From positions 186,001-250,000 of the forward strand of contig CBDAOL010000011.1 in assembly GCA_965198045.1 (NCBI GenBank): a stretch of 64,000 bases of DNA. Reading direction: 5' to 3'. The DNA comes from CBDDEC01 sp965198045 (GTDB lineage: Bacteria; Chloroflexota; Dehalococcoidia; UBA2979). Made by a program: the position numbers and the translations under genes. Positions 16,660 to 25,821 of the stretch are shown piece after piece (positions within the stretch are counted from its first letter, which is position 1; the number at the start of each line of letters is the position of its first letter). A model generated the notes under the pieces. It was not told where the DNA came from and made no database searches. It saw only the letters and a program-made list of their open reading frames with translations.

Positions 16660-19044
16660 GTGACCAACGCCGCGCTGGAACGATTCATCGAGGCGCGCTC
16701 GGAGCGATCCGGGCGCGCCTCTGCGCGCCCCGCCTCCACCGCGGGCGTAACCGCCTGCGTCGAGCTGACGGCACTACTCGACGCCGCGATCGTCGGCGTC
16801 GCCGTGGACGCGACCGGCGAGCCCTCCGAGGCGTGGCCGTTCGCGCTCGTCGCCGTCGGTGGCTATGGACGTCAAGAGCAGTGCCGGCACTCGGACATCG
16901 ACCTCATGCTGCTCGCCACGCGAGAAGGGGAGAGCGACGCCTCGCGGGTGCTCTACCCGCTCTGGGACGCGAGCCTCAAACTCGGCCACTCGGTACGCAC
17001 CGTGGAACAGGCGATGCGCGCCGGCGCCGAGAACGTCGAGACGCTCACCGCACTCCTCGACGCACGACTCGTCGCCGGCGACGCGGAGCTCTTCGAACGC
17101 TTCCTCACCGCGCGCCGCAAGCTGGCGCGCCGCCAGCGCGGCTGGCTGCGGGACGAGCTCGGCAGCCGTCGCGAGGACGCGGCAGCGGCAGAGCCCTGGC
17201 AGCTGCAGGCGACCGATGTGAAGACCGACCGCGGTGGGCTCCGCGACCTCCAGATCGTGCACTGGCTAGAGGCCGCCGAGGCGATGGCCAACGGGGACGA
17301 CGTGCGAGCCCTCGACGGTCCGCTCGCCGCCGCGCGGGAGCGCCTGTTGGCGACCCGCAATGCGCTGCACGCGCTCGAGGAGCGAACGAACGACACCTTC
17401 CGCGACGACCTGCGCGTTCCGGTCGCTGAGTGGCTCGACGCGGACGCGGAGGCGTGGAGCCGCGACCTCTACCTCGCGATGCGGGATGTCGAGGCGGCAG
17501 CGACAGCCCGCCTGGCCCAGCGACCGCGGCGCTGGTGGTCCAGAGCCCGCAACTATGCCCCGTCAGTCGAGCCGAGCGCGACGACCCCGGTGGATGCTGC
17601 CGGCAGTGACCTCGAACACCTCCTCGTGACGCTGCGAGGGCTCGGTAGGCGCGACTCGAGGCCGCTCGAGCCGCTCCCGAACAGCGACTGGCTCGAGCGC
17701 ATCGTCCCCGAGTGGGAGGTGCTGCGCGCTCGCCGCCACATCGCGCCGTTCCACCGCCACCCCGTCGACATCCATGTCCTTCGCACCGCCGTGGAGGCGG
17801 CGGCGATCGCTCGTGGCGCAGACGCGGGCACCGGCGCGACTTCGGCTGCCGCCGCGGTTCCCCTCGACGAACTGCTGCTCGCGGCCTTCCTGCATGACAT
17901 CGGCAAGGGCCACGGCGGCGACCACTCCGAGGTCGGGATGGTGATCACCGAGCGCTTCGCTTCGCGCGCTGGTCTCGATGTCGCGCTGGCCGCCCGGCTG
18001 GTGGCCGTGACGCAGCACCACCTGCTGCTCCCGATCGTCGCCACGCGGCGTGACATCGCCGATGAACGGGTGCTGCGCGAGACGGCCGAGGCGGTGGGCG
18101 ACCTCCGCACCCTGCACTTGCTCTACGTCACATCGGTCGCCGACGCGCGCGCCAGTGGGCCCGATGTGTGGAACCCTTGGAAGGCGCAGCTCATGCGCTC
18201 GCTCTACCTCCGCGTCGCTGATTTGCTCGCCGAGGACATCGCCGAGCCCGCCGATGTCGCCGCGGCGCGCATCTCCGCCGCCGTCGAGGCGCTCTCCAAC
18301 CGCTTCGCCGAGCCGGAGGTGCTGGCGCACCTGCGGGCGATGGAGCCGGGCTACCTGCTCGGCACGACCACGGAGGCGATCGCCGAGCACCTCGACCTCA
18401 TCGCCGACGCCGCGGCGGATCAGAGCGGACGCCGGACGGCTGCGCGGCGCGACCGCACTGGCGAAGTGGATCGCCTCACCGTCGTCACGCCGGACCGCCC
18501 CGGCATCCTGCAGGCGATCGCCGGCACGCTCGCAGCACACAACGCGAGTGTCCTCGGCGGCGTCGCGCACACCCGCGACGATGGCGTCGCGATCCAGGTC
18601 TGGCACGTCGGCGATGTCCTCGGCGTCGGCATCGACGAGCGCCGCTGGGGACGCATCCTGGAGGCGGTCCCGCGCGCCCTCGCCGGCGAGTTTGCGGTCG
18701 ACGACCGGCTCGCCGAGGTGCGAGCGCGCTACGCCGAACCGGCGCTGCCGGACGTGCCGACCACCGTCAACGTCGACAACGCCGGTTCCGACGAATACTC
18801 GATCGTCGAGGTGTCAGCGGCCGACCGTCGTGGCCTGCTCTACGCCATCACCCACGAGCTGCACGACATGGGCATCGACATCCACCTCGCCAAGGTCGAC
18901 ACCATCGGCGCGGAGGTCGTTGACGCCTTCTACGTGCGCCGTGAGAACGGCCGCCGCGTCGAGGAGCCAGACGAGATCCAGCGCCTCGAACGCCGTCTCC
19001 ATGCCGCCGTCACCAGCCTCGAGGGCGGCGCGGCGCCCAACTAG
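16660..19044 (+). CDS. glnD: PII uridylyltransferase / uridylyl-removing enzyme
   Basis: Bifunctional enzyme of 794 residues that adds or removes (ad)enylyl/uridylyl groups on PII in answer to glutamine. Domains in order: nucleotidyltransferase (GGYGRQEQCRHSDIDLML, about 66-84), a helical linker, HD phosphohydrolase (AFLHDIGKGHGGDHS, about 407-421), and two ACT domains (about 603-680 with TPDRPGILQAIAG and 713-790 with AADRRGLLYAITHEL). The frame is open from 16402 inside glnK, but GTG 16660, just after the glnK stop with a weak GAGG site, is the sensible start. The stop shares CTAG with the convergent Nudix gene. Confidence 0.93.
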   Translation: MTNAALERFIEARSERSGRASARPASTAGVTACVELTALLDAAIVGVAVDATGEPSEAWPFALVAVGGYGRQEQCRHSDIDLMLLATREGESDASRVLYPLWDASLKLGHSVRTVEQAMRAGAENVETLTALLDARLVAGDAELFERFLTARRKLARRQRGWLRDELGSRREDAAAAEPWQLQATDVKTDRGGLRDLQIVHWLEAAEAMANGDDVRALDGPLAAARERLLATRNALHALEERTNDTFRDDLRVPVAEWLDADAEAWSRDLYLAMRDVEAAATARLAQRPRRWWSRARNYAPSVEPSATTPVDAAGSDLEHLLVTLRGLGRRDSRPLEPLPNSDWLERIVPEWEVLRARRHIAPFHRHPVDIHVLRTAVEAAAIARGADAGTGATSAAAAVPLDELLLAAFLHDIGKGHGGDHSEVGMVITERFASRAGLDVALAARLVAVTQHHLLLPIVATRRDIADERVLRETAEAVGDLRTLHLLYVTSVADARASGPDVWNPWKAQLMRSLYLRVADLLAEDIAEPADVAAARISAAVEALSNRFAEPEVLAHLRAMEPGYLLGTTTEAIAEHLDLIADAAADQSGRRTAARRDRTGEVDRLTVVTPDRPGILQAIAGTLAAHNASVLGGVAHTRDDGVAIQVWHVGDVLGVGIDERRWGRILEAVPRALAGEFAVDDRLAEVRARYAEPALPDVPTTVNVDNAGSDEYSIVEVSAADRRGLLYAITHELHDMGIDIHLAKVDTIGAEVVDAFYVRRENGRRVEEPDEIQRLERRLHAAVTSLEGGAAPN

Positions 19045-19528
19045 TGCCCCAGCCAGGCGGCGAGGCGGGCGCGGAAGCCCTGCGGGTACACGATGTGCGT
19101 GCCGTCGAGGACCTCGACGAGCGGGAGCCACTGCGCCTCGAAGGGCGTGCCGTCGTCCTCGTGGGCGGCCATCGTGTCGAGCGTCGGCGGGTGCTCGCCG
19201 GGGGCGAAGTCGAACTCGAACTCGAACACGATCTCGTGTTCGGTTGCGCCGTCGAAGTTGAACATGTTCTCGGTGACGCCAATCAGCTCGCCCACCTCGA
19301 CGCCGCGGTCCAGCTCTTCACGGAACTCGCGCACGACCGTGTCGCGCGCCTCCTCGTGGAACTCGATCCCCCCGCCGAGCGGGCGGAAGAACGTCTCCTG
19401 CTCGATGTGGTCGTAGCCGCGGTGGACGAGCAGGTGCTCACGCCAGATCAGCACCCCGATCGCGATCGCACGGATGTGGCCGCCCCGAGTGTTCGCGGCG
19501 GGTCGGGTGATGCGTTGCGGTCGGCCAT
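19041..19528 (-). CDS. Nudix hydrolase, start region unclear
   Basis: Nudix-fold pyrophosphohydrolase of about 150 residues. The Nudix box is visible as GGGIEFHEEARDTVVREFRE then ELDRGVEVG, a slightly irregular form of GX5EX7REUXEEXGU; the NTP substrate is unknown. The frame lacks a credible start: upstream in-frame codons run into the divergent ccr gene (ATG at 19640). An ATG at 19528 lies one base out of frame, so a single-base break just behind it would give a normal N-terminus ahead of the first strand (HIRAIAIGVLIW). Confidence 0.7.
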
Positions 19529-19638
19529 CGTGCGAGGAGCCCTCGTGCGGTAGCGGGGTGCGATTGGTAGCATACGGCGCGCCCGCGAGCCGGGCGTTGC
19601 CCAGATGAGCACAGTGCCGAGCCGACGAGGGAGATCCC

Positions 19639-20898
19639 ATGGCCGAAGAGAAGGACCTGTACGAGCTCGGTGAAACCCCGCCCCTGGGGCACGTCCCGAA
19701 ACGGATGTATGCCAACCTGATCCGCGCGGAGCGCTTCGGCGAGCCCAGCCAGGCATTCGCGGTCGAGGTCGTGGACGTGCCGACCCCGGCGGCGAACCAG
19801 GTGCTGGTCTGGGTCATGGCCGCCGGCATCAACTACAACAACGTCTGGGCCGGCCTCGGGCAGCCCGTCGACGTGATCGCGGCGCGCCAGCGGCGCGACG
19901 ACACAGCCGCCGATTTCCACATCGGTGGCTCCGACGCCTCCGGAGTGGTCTGGGCGGTGGGCGAGGACGTCACGGACGTCAGCGTCGGCGACGAGGTCGT
20001 GCTCTCCTGCGGCATGTGGGACGAAGATGCGGCCGACATCGCCGCGGGCGCGGACCCGATGACCTCCTCGACGGCCAAGATCTGGGGCTACGAGGAGAAC
20101 TGGGGCTCCTTCGCCCAGTTCACGCTCGTCGACCACTACCAGTGCCACCCGAAGCCGCCGAACCTGCCGTGGGAGGCCGCCGCGGCCTACATGCTCGTCG
20201 GCGCCACCGCCTACCGGCAGCTCATGGGCTGGGAGCCGCATGTCGTCCGCGAGGGTGACCCGGTCCTGATCTGGGGCGGCACCGGCGGCCTCGGCTCCAT
20301 GGCCATCCAGATCACGAAGGCCAAGGGCGGCGTCCCGGTCGCGGTCGTCTCGTCCGAGGAGAAGTTCGAGTTCTGCTACGACCTCGGCGCCCATGGCGTG
20401 ATCAACCGCAAGGACCCGGAGTTCACGCACTGGGGCCGCCTGCCGGACATCGAGGACGCGGCCGGCTTCGCCGAGTGGACGAAGGGCGCCAACGCCTTCC
20501 GCCGCAAGTGGTCAGAGGTGCTCGGCTCGCGACAGGGCCCGCGCATCGTCTTCGAGCACCCGGGCGAGGCGACGATCCCCACTTCGATCCTGCTCTGTGA
20601 CAACGCCGGGATGGTCGTCATCTGCGCCGGCACCAGCGGCTACAACGCCGATGTCGACCTGCGCTACCTGTGGATGCGGCAGAAGCGGCTGCAGGGCTCG
20701 CACTTCGCTAACACGGAGCAGTGCCGCGCCCTCAACGACATGGTCGCGGCCGGCGAGGTGGACCCGGCGCTCTCGCGCGTCTTCCCCTTCAACGGCGTGG
20801 GTGAGGCGCACCAGCTCATGTACGAAAACGCCCACCCGCCCGGGAACATGACGATCCTCGTCAACGCCCCGAGCGAGGGCATGACGGAGCTGCCGTAG
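19639..20898 (+). CDS. ccrA: crotonyl-CoA carboxylase/reductase
   Basis: Medium-chain dehydrogenase of 419 residues catalysing NADPH-dependent reductive carboxylation of crotonyl-CoA to ethylmalonyl-CoA, the key step of the ethylmalonyl-CoA pathway for C2 assimilation and of extender-unit supply. Marks that separate it from simple enoyl reductases are NYNNVWAGLG (carboxylation asparagine), a long insert with CGMWDEDAADI, IWGYEENWGSFAQF (the Phe/Glu pair) and GSHFANTEQC (active-site histidine). The nucleotide site is WGGTGGLGSMA. It is monocistronic and followed by a clear hairpin. Confidence 0.93.
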   Translation: MAEEKDLYELGETPPLGHVPKRMYANLIRAERFGEPSQAFAVEVVDVPTPAANQVLVWVMAAGINYNNVWAGLGQPVDVIAARQRRDDTAADFHIGGSDASGVVWAVGEDVTDVSVGDEVVLSCGMWDEDAADIAAGADPMTSSTAKIWGYEENWGSFAQFTLVDHYQCHPKPPNLPWEAAAAYMLVGATAYRQLMGWEPHVVREGDPVLIWGGTGGLGSMAIQITKAKGGVPVAVVSSEEKFEFCYDLGAHGVINRKDPEFTHWGRLPDIEDAAGFAEWTKGANAFRRKWSEVLGSRQGPRIVFEHPGEATIPTSILLCDNAGMVVICAGTSGYNADVDLRYLWMRQKRLQGSHFANTEQCRALNDMVAAGEVDPALSRVFPFNGVGEAHQLMYENAHPPGNMTILVNAPSEGMTELP

Positions 20899-20927
20899 CA
20901 GCCAGCGACCGCTCGAGATGAGACGCG

Positions 20928-20952
20928 GACGCTGCCCATCGGGCGGCGTCTT
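20928..20952. terminator. terminator between ccrA and convergent gene
   Basis: Ten-pair stem GACGCTGCCC / GGGCGGCGTC (one T-G pair) with loop ATC, followed by TT. It lies between the convergent stops at 20898 and 20960 and could serve both. Confidence 0.65.
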
Positions 20953-20959
20953 CGTGTCC

Positions 20960-21976
20960 CTACTGGTAGATGATGTAGTCGGGTGGGGCGGGCAGCGCGA
21001 CGATCTCCGCGGGCGAGAGTGCGTCGGGGATGTCCCAGCGGTAGAAGAGCTTGAAGGCGGAGCGCTCCGCGTAATCGGCGCGGGCGAATTCGTCGTAGCC
21101 ACTCAACTTCGCGAAGTCGCTGCCCCAGCCGTCCATGTCGATCGTCACCTCGACCTCGGGCACGTCGTGGTAGGCCTCGGGCGTGCGCAGCATGAAGTCG
21201 CGGAACTGGTGCATTACGAGGATCTTGCGCGGCAGCTCGTGCGCGACGACGAGGCCAGCGAGGTAGTCCTGCACCGCGTTCACTTCCTCCGAGCGCAGCG
21301 TCCCGACGATCTCGCCCGGCGCGGCGCGTGCGCGGCCGGTGGCGAACTCCGGGTCGATGGCGACGTGCACGAAAGGCTCCTCGAGGAACCGCTCCAGGCG
21401 CTGCACGCTCTGCAGCGGGTCGGCCCAGCCGACCTGCAGATCGAGGAACAGCAGGTAGCCGTGCTCGCGCGCCAGCTCGACCCACTCCCCGATCTCGGCC
21501 AAGGGCATGCGCTCGAGGTAGCTGCCGTCGTCCTGCGGGCGCTTCTGGGCCACATCGACGATCACATGCAGCGCCGGCAGCGCGTAGCGCGGCCCGTTCA
21601 GTCGTTCGAACTCGAGCGCCACCGCGTTGATCTGGCCCGGAAGCTCCTCGGCCGTATGGCAGCCGAGTTCGCCCATGAGGCACACGCCGGGGTGGCCGTA
21701 GAACGAGATCACCTGCGCGACGTCGAAGTAGGAGGGCGGATCGGTTGGGTAGTCGAGCCAGCCGCCGTCGATCAGGATGTCGACCTCGGTCGGGACGTAC
21801 ATCTCGATCAGGCGATCGGCGGGGACCAACGAGGGGAGGAGATCGCTGGCCACAGCCGCCTGGTGGCGCGGCGGGGCCGGTTGGGAGGCGTTTATCGTCG
21901 TCCCGGGGAGATCTGCAACGACGAGCGACAGGGTGAGCAGCACGGCGGCCAGCGTCGCTGTACGAGCAAGCCGCAC
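20960..21976 (-). CDS. secreted protein of unknown function
   Basis: I do not recognise a family. GTG at 21976 is the likely start: a GGAGG ribosome site lies eight bases before it, and it opens directly into a signal peptide (ATLAAVLLTLSLVVAD), giving a 338-residue exported protein. The mature part is rich in acidic and aromatic residues, with alternating strands and helices suggesting a TIM-barrel-like fold (IDPEFATG, ILVMHQFRDFML, VTIDMDGWGSDF), possibly a glycosidase-like scaffold. The frame extends to 22063, but that start would place 29 hydrophilic residues before the signal peptide. Confidence 0.65.
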   Translation of the reverse strand: MRLARTATLAAVLLTLSLVVADLPGTTINASQPAPPRHQAAVASDLLPSLVPADRLIEMYVPTEVDILIDGGWLDYPTDPPSYFDVAQVISFYGHPGVCLMGELGCHTAEELPGQINAVALEFERLNGPRYALPALHVIVDVAQKRPQDDGSYLERMPLAEIGEWVELAREHGYLLFLDLQVGWADPLQSVQRLERFLEEPFVHVAIDPEFATGRARAAPGEIVGTLRSEEVNAVQDYLAGLVVAHELPRKILVMHQFRDFMLRTPEAYHDVPEVEVTIDMDGWGSDFAKLSGYDEFARADYAERSAFKLFYRWDIPDALSPAEIVALPAPPDYIIYQ

Positions 21977-22055
21977 CTTTGAATCCTCCGTCAGCCGACC
22001 CCGCACGCCGAGGTCACCGTACGCGACGGGCACAGTTGCGTAAACATCTAAACAG

Positions 22056-22075
22056 TTGTCCACACGCTATCCACA
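22056..22075 (+). promoter_or_regulatory. two DnaA-box-like nonamers
   Basis: TTGTCCACA (22056-22064) and CTATCCACA (22067-22075) each differ by one base from the DnaA box TTATCCACA, lie in the same direction 11 bases apart, and follow a locally AT-rich stretch in the divergent intergenic region. No replication genes are near. Weak evidence. Confidence 0.25.
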
Positions 22076-22199
22076 TCCGGCCCTCCGCGACCCCCGCGTC
22101 GCCTTCCCTCCGCCCGCTCGCGATGCCACCATGCTCGCGGCGCTTTCCGAGAAACCAGCCGAGGCGGCGTCGCTGAGCCCTCGAGGAGGCACCCCCACG

Positions 22200-23126
22200 A
22201 TGACGATGCAGATCGGCCTCAACGCCTCCGGACGACGCTTCCGCTACCTCATCGACGACGCCGTGCGCGCGGAGGCCGAGGGCTTCCACACCTACAACAT
22301 GTCCTCGGTCGCCGGCCACGACCCGATGGCGATCCTGACCGCGATCGGGCTGGAGACGGAGCGCATCCAACTGCTAACCGGCGTCGTCCCGATCTACGGC
22401 ACGCACCCAACGCGACTGGCGGGGCAGGCGCTGACGGTGCAGGCCGCCGCCGAGGGGCGCTTCACCCTCGGCATCGGCCTCTCGCACCAGGTAGTGATCG
22501 AGGGCGGCCTGGGCCTCGACTTCTCGCGGCCCGGCGCGCGCATGCGCGACTACCTGGACGTGCTGCAGCCCCCACTGCGTGGCGAAGACCCGGCGCACGA
22601 GGGCGAGTTCTACACCGCGCGAGGCGGCGGCGCGCCGAGCGACCTCGCCGAGGTGCCGCTGATGCTGGCGGCGATGGCGCCGGTGATGCTGCGCCTGGCA
22701 GCGGAGCGCACAGAGGGCACCGTGCTCTGGATGGCCGGCGCGAAGGCGGTGAGCGAATACGTCCGCCCGCGCCTGGAACGCGGCGCCGCGAACGCCGAAC
22801 GCCCCGCGCCGAGGGTGGTCGCGGGCCTGCCGGTCGCGCTCGTCCCGCAGTCGCAGGTCTCTGACGCCCGTGAGCTCGCGAGCCAGCTCTTCGAGCGCTA
22901 CAGGGAGCTCCCCTCCTACCGCTCGATGCTCGACCAGTCCGGCGCCGAACTGCCGGGCGACGCCGCCCTCGTCGGCGACGAAGCCACCCTCGACGCCGAG
23001 CTCGACCGGCTCGAGGCGGCGGGCGTTGACTTCTTCACCGCCGCGCCCTTCCGCGCCGACGACGAGGCGATCGCCCGCACCCGCGACTACTTCGCCGACC
23101 GTGCGAGGCAGCGCGCGGCGTCATAG
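22200..23126 (+). CDS. LLM-class flavin-dependent oxidoreductase
   Basis: Luciferase-like (F420- or FMN-using) oxidoreductase of 308 residues with the bacterial-luciferase TIM barrel: EAEGFHTYNMS near the N-terminus, LLTGVVPIYGTHPTRLA (strand 4 region) and AEGRFTLGIGLSHQ. Start ATG 22200 is set by a GAGGAGG ribosome site 11 bases before it; the frame is open back to 22056. C-terminal GVDFFTAAPFR matches the barrel's last strand. Substrate and cofactor cannot be assigned, though F420-type relatives are common in Actinobacteria and Chloroflexota. It ends 14 bases from the convergent rhomboid gene. Confidence 0.87.
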   Translation: MTMQIGLNASGRRFRYLIDDAVRAEAEGFHTYNMSSVAGHDPMAILTAIGLETERIQLLTGVVPIYGTHPTRLAGQALTVQAAAEGRFTLGIGLSHQVVIEGGLGLDFSRPGARMRDYLDVLQPPLRGEDPAHEGEFYTARGGGAPSDLAEVPLMLAAMAPVMLRLAAERTEGTVLWMAGAKAVSEYVRPRLERGAANAERPAPRVVAGLPVALVPQSQVSDARELASQLFERYRELPSYRSMLDQSGAELPGDAALVGDEATLDAELDRLEAAGVDFFTAAPFRADDEAIARTRDYFADRARQRAAS

Positions 23127-23140
23127 GCCTCGACCGCTCG

Positions 23141-23878
23141 CTACCAGACGGCGGGCGGCGAGGTGTGGTGGATCGCGTTATGCCGGCGCAGCAGCGGGCC
23201 GCGCAGGATCAGGGAGAGGACGGCGCCGATCACGAATCCGGCGACGTGGGCCTCCCAGGCGACGCCCGTCTGCACGGTCGCGAACTGCGCCACGAACCAG
23301 ATGCCCAGGAACAGCACCGCCGGCACCGGGATGAAGAACACGAACGCCAGCGACAGCACCGTCGCGCGCGGGAAGAGCACCAGGTACGACCCCAGCACCC
23401 CCGCCACCGCGCCCGAGGCGCCGACCAGCGTCACGGTGCTGTCCGGGTGCGCGAACACGAACGCCAGCGACGCCACCACCCCCGCCGCCAGGTACATCAG
23501 CGTGTAGGAGATGCGCCCGTAGGCCTCCTCCACGTTGTTGCCAAACACCCACAGGAACCACATGTTCCCGCCCAGGTGCAGCAGCCCGCCGTGCAGGAAC
23601 ATCGAGACGAAGACGGACGTTTCGACCGATTTCTCCGGGAACCAGATCGGCCCGCTCAGGGCATCGATGCAGCGCTGCGCCTGTATCTCGGCGAAGGTCA
23701 GCGGTTCGCCGGTGGTGAGCTCGCAGGGGATGAGGGCGTTCTCGTGGAGGAAGCGGATCTCCTCGATGTCGCCGCCGTGCGGCTGCCAGAGGAAGAACAC
23801 CGCGATGTTCGCAGCGATCAGCGCGATCGTCGCGTAAGGCCGAAGCAGCGTCGGGTTGAGATCGCGCAGCGGAAACAT
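23141..23878 (-). CDS. rhomboid family intramembrane serine protease
   Basis: Membrane protease of 245 residues with at least six helices. The catalytic serine is residue 155 in GASGAVAG and the catalytic histidine residue 211 in EAHVAGF; the HGGLLHLGGNMWFLWVFG segment near 96-113 is the family's conserved loop and helix 2. Its N-terminal FPLRDLNPT is typical of the bacterial YqgP/GlpG-like group with a periplasmic insert. Substrates unknown. Upstream lies the SOS-controlled cassette on the other strand. Confidence 0.9.
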   Translation of the reverse strand: MFPLRDLNPTLLRPYATIALIAANIAVFFLWQPHGGDIEEIRFLHENALIPCELTTGEPLTFAEIQAQRCIDALSGPIWFPEKSVETSVFVSMFLHGGLLHLGGNMWFLWVFGNNVEEAYGRISYTLMYLAAGVVASLAFVFAHPDSTVTLVGASGAVAGVLGSYLVLFPRATVLSLAFVFFIPVPAVLFLGIWFVAQFATVQTGVAWEAHVAGFVIGAVLSLILRGPLLRRHNAIHHTSPPAVW

Positions 23879-24026
23879 CTGCGATCCACCCTACCTCGAC
23901 CCCACGCCAGCGCCCGAGGGCAGCCCGGGCGTTTCTGACAGACCGGCGGTTTCTGACAGCGAGCCGGGGTGGGGTGACCATCACCTCGAGGGCGCGGAAA
24001 TAGCGGCGAGTAGAACACTTGTGCTA

Positions 24027-24040
24027 CGAACGCTTGTTCT
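24027..24040 (+). promoter_or_regulatory. LexA-type SOS box
   Basis: CGAACGCTTGTTCT matches the Gram-positive/actinobacterial SOS pattern CGAAC-N4-GTTCN. An imperfect second copy (GAACACTTGTGC) lies 15 bases upstream. The box is 37 bases before the start of the ImuB-like gene, the first of a translesion synthesis cassette that is normally SOS-induced. Confidence 0.7.
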
Positions 24041-24076
24041 GTTAAAGTGCCATTCGCCTCTTGGCGGGGGTGCTAA

Positions 24077-25375
24077 ATGCCGACTGCTTGTCTCCTCGTT
24101 CCCTCCCTCGCACTGGCGTGCGAGCGGGCTGACCGCCCCCCTCTGCGCGGGCAGCCCGTCGTCATCGCTGACGATGGCGGACGCCATGTGGCCGAGGTCT
24201 CGGACGAGGCGCGCTCACGCGGCGTGGCCGTCGGTCAGACCCTCCGTGAGGCCACCGCCTACTGTCCCGTGTTGGCGGTGATTGAGCCCCGCCCGGCCCG
24301 CACCAGGCGGGCCGCCGAGGCACTGGTCGCGGCGCTCGAGGCGGTCAGTCCACTCGTCGAGGCCCCTCTGCTCGACGATGCGGACGGCCGCCCGGCGTCG
24401 CCGGCTGGCTCTGGCTCGGGGGCGCAGCTCACCGGCCCGGGCGTCGTCTACGCCGACCTGCGCGGCCTCGAGGGCCTCTACCCTGACCCCCACGACCTCG
24501 CCCGCGCGGTGCTGGAGCGTGCGCCCGCCGAGCTGCAGCCGCGGCTCGGCGTCGCCGCGTCCAGGTTCACCGCCTACGCCGCGGCGCAGCGCGCCGGCGG
24601 CCCGGTGGGTGGAGCAGACGATGTCGCTGACGCCTCGCAGGCGCTGCACATCCCGGACGACGCAGCGGTCGACTTCCTCGCCCCGCTCGACATCGCGGTG
24701 CTGGAGGGCACGCGCATCCTCGACGCGTCGCAGGTGGCGTGGATGCGCCTGCTCGCGATCCACACGCTCGGCAAGCTCGCGGCGCTGCCACGTCACGCCG
24801 TCGAGGCGCAGTTCGGCGTCGAGGGTGGCCGTGCCTGGCTCGCCGCCCGCGGCGAGGACGACACGCCGCTGCGCCCGCGCCTCTGGCGTGAACGCGTGGT
24901 CGAAACCTCGAAGGCGGACCCGCCGCTGGTCAGCCGCGAGAGCGTGGAGCGGGCGATGGAACAACTGCTCGGCCGCGCGCTGCGCCATGAGCGCGCCCAC
25001 CGTCGCTTCGTGCGCGTGCTGCGCCTCAGCGGCGCGACCGAGGATGACCGGCTGTGGGAGCGCGTGCAGGTGCTGAAGGAACCGAGTGGTGACCGCGGCC
25101 GCCTCTGGACGATCATCCGCCCGGCCATCGAGCACGCCGAGTTCCCCGGCCCGCTGGCCGAGCTGACACTGGAGCTGGGCGGCCTGACCGAGGAAACGGC
25201 GCGGCAGCCGAGCCTGCTCGCCGACCACATCCGCCGCCGCGAACAGCTCGACGAGATGGTCCGCCACCTCAAGGTCCGCTTCGGCCACTCGCCGGTCGCG
25301 CGCGTCGTCGCGATCGAGCCCTGGCACCGGTTGCCGGAGCGTCGCTACGCGCTGATCGACTACGACGGGAGCTGA
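24077..25375 (+). CDS. imuB: ImuB-like Y-family polymerase homologue
   Basis: Y-family DNA polymerase relative of 432 residues, probably the non-catalytic scaffold ImuB of a mutagenesis complex. The N-terminal palm resembles the family (LLVPSLALACERAD, VVIADDGG, EVSDEARSRGVAVGQTLREA), but the catalytic acidic motifs are lacking: the first Asp motif is replaced by PSLAL and the second reads YADLRGLEGLY rather than a D-E pair. A helix-hairpin-helix region (LLAIHTLGKLAALP) and a little-finger domain follow. The C-terminal tail includes FGHSPVARVV. It is two bases from the next gene and heads the operon under the SOS box. Confidence 0.85.
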   Translation: MPTACLLVPSLALACERADRPPLRGQPVVIADDGGRHVAEVSDEARSRGVAVGQTLREATAYCPVLAVIEPRPARTRRAAEALVAALEAVSPLVEAPLLDDADGRPASPAGSGSGAQLTGPGVVYADLRGLEGLYPDPHDLARAVLERAPAELQPRLGVAASRFTAYAAAQRAGGPVGGADDVADASQALHIPDDAAVDFLAPLDIAVLEGTRILDASQVAWMRLLAIHTLGKLAALPRHAVEAQFGVEGGRAWLAARGEDDTPLRPRLWRERVVETSKADPPLVSRESVERAMEQLLGRALRHERAHRRFVRVLRLSGATEDDRLWERVQVLKEPSGDRGRLWTIIRPAIEHAEFPGPLAELTLELGGLTEETARQPSLLADHIRRREQLDEMVRHLKVRFGHSPVARVVAIEPWHRLPERRYALIDYDGS

Positions 25376-25377
25376 CG

Positions 25378-25821
25378 ATGACCCTCGAGGCGCGCTCCGC
25401 CGCTCCTCATGTGGCCACCGTCGCTCCCACCTCGAACGCCAGCGCGGCGCTGCGTGCGCTTGGGCTGCCGCTGCCGATCCGCGTGCGCACCGACGAGGAC
25501 GGGCTGCCGCTCGAGGTGCTCGTGCCTCGACGCGGCGCGTCACCGCTGGCGCAGGGCCGTGCCGCGGATGTTCGCCGCCACGCCGTCGAGGCGATCGAGG
25601 AGATCTGGCGCGTCGCGGAGGAGTGGTGGCGCGAGCGCCCGGTCGGCCGCACCTACGTGCGGCTGCTCGTCGACGGCGGTCGTCCGCTCACCGTCTATCG
25701 CGACGAGGTGGGCGTGCTCTCGCGGGATCGGGACGGCCGCCCCGCCTGGTACCTCCAGCGCTACGCCACCTCGGAGGGTGCGCTGCTCGGCAACACCGCG
25801 CTCGAGGATCGCTCGCCGTGA
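25378..25821 (+). CDS. DUF6504-like protein in SOS mutagenesis operon
   Basis: Protein of 147 residues that I match, from memory, to DUF6504, a small domain often found beside or fused to ImuB-like proteins. Visible pattern: PIRVRTDEDGLPLEVLVPRR, then EIWRVAEEWWRE and a beta-rich end (TYVRLLVDGGRPLTVYRD, PAWYLQRY). No catalytic motif is evident. It starts two bases after imuB and its TGA overlaps the GTG of dnaE2 (GTGA), so it is made in step with the polymerase. It may stand in for ImuA, which is absent here. Confidence 0.75.
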   Translation: MTLEARSAAPHVATVAPTSNASAALRALGLPLPIRVRTDEDGLPLEVLVPRRGASPLAQGRAADVRRHAVEAIEEIWRVAEEWWRERPVGRTYVRLLVDGGRPLTVYRDEVGVLSRDRDGRPAWYLQRYATSEGALLGNTALEDRSP

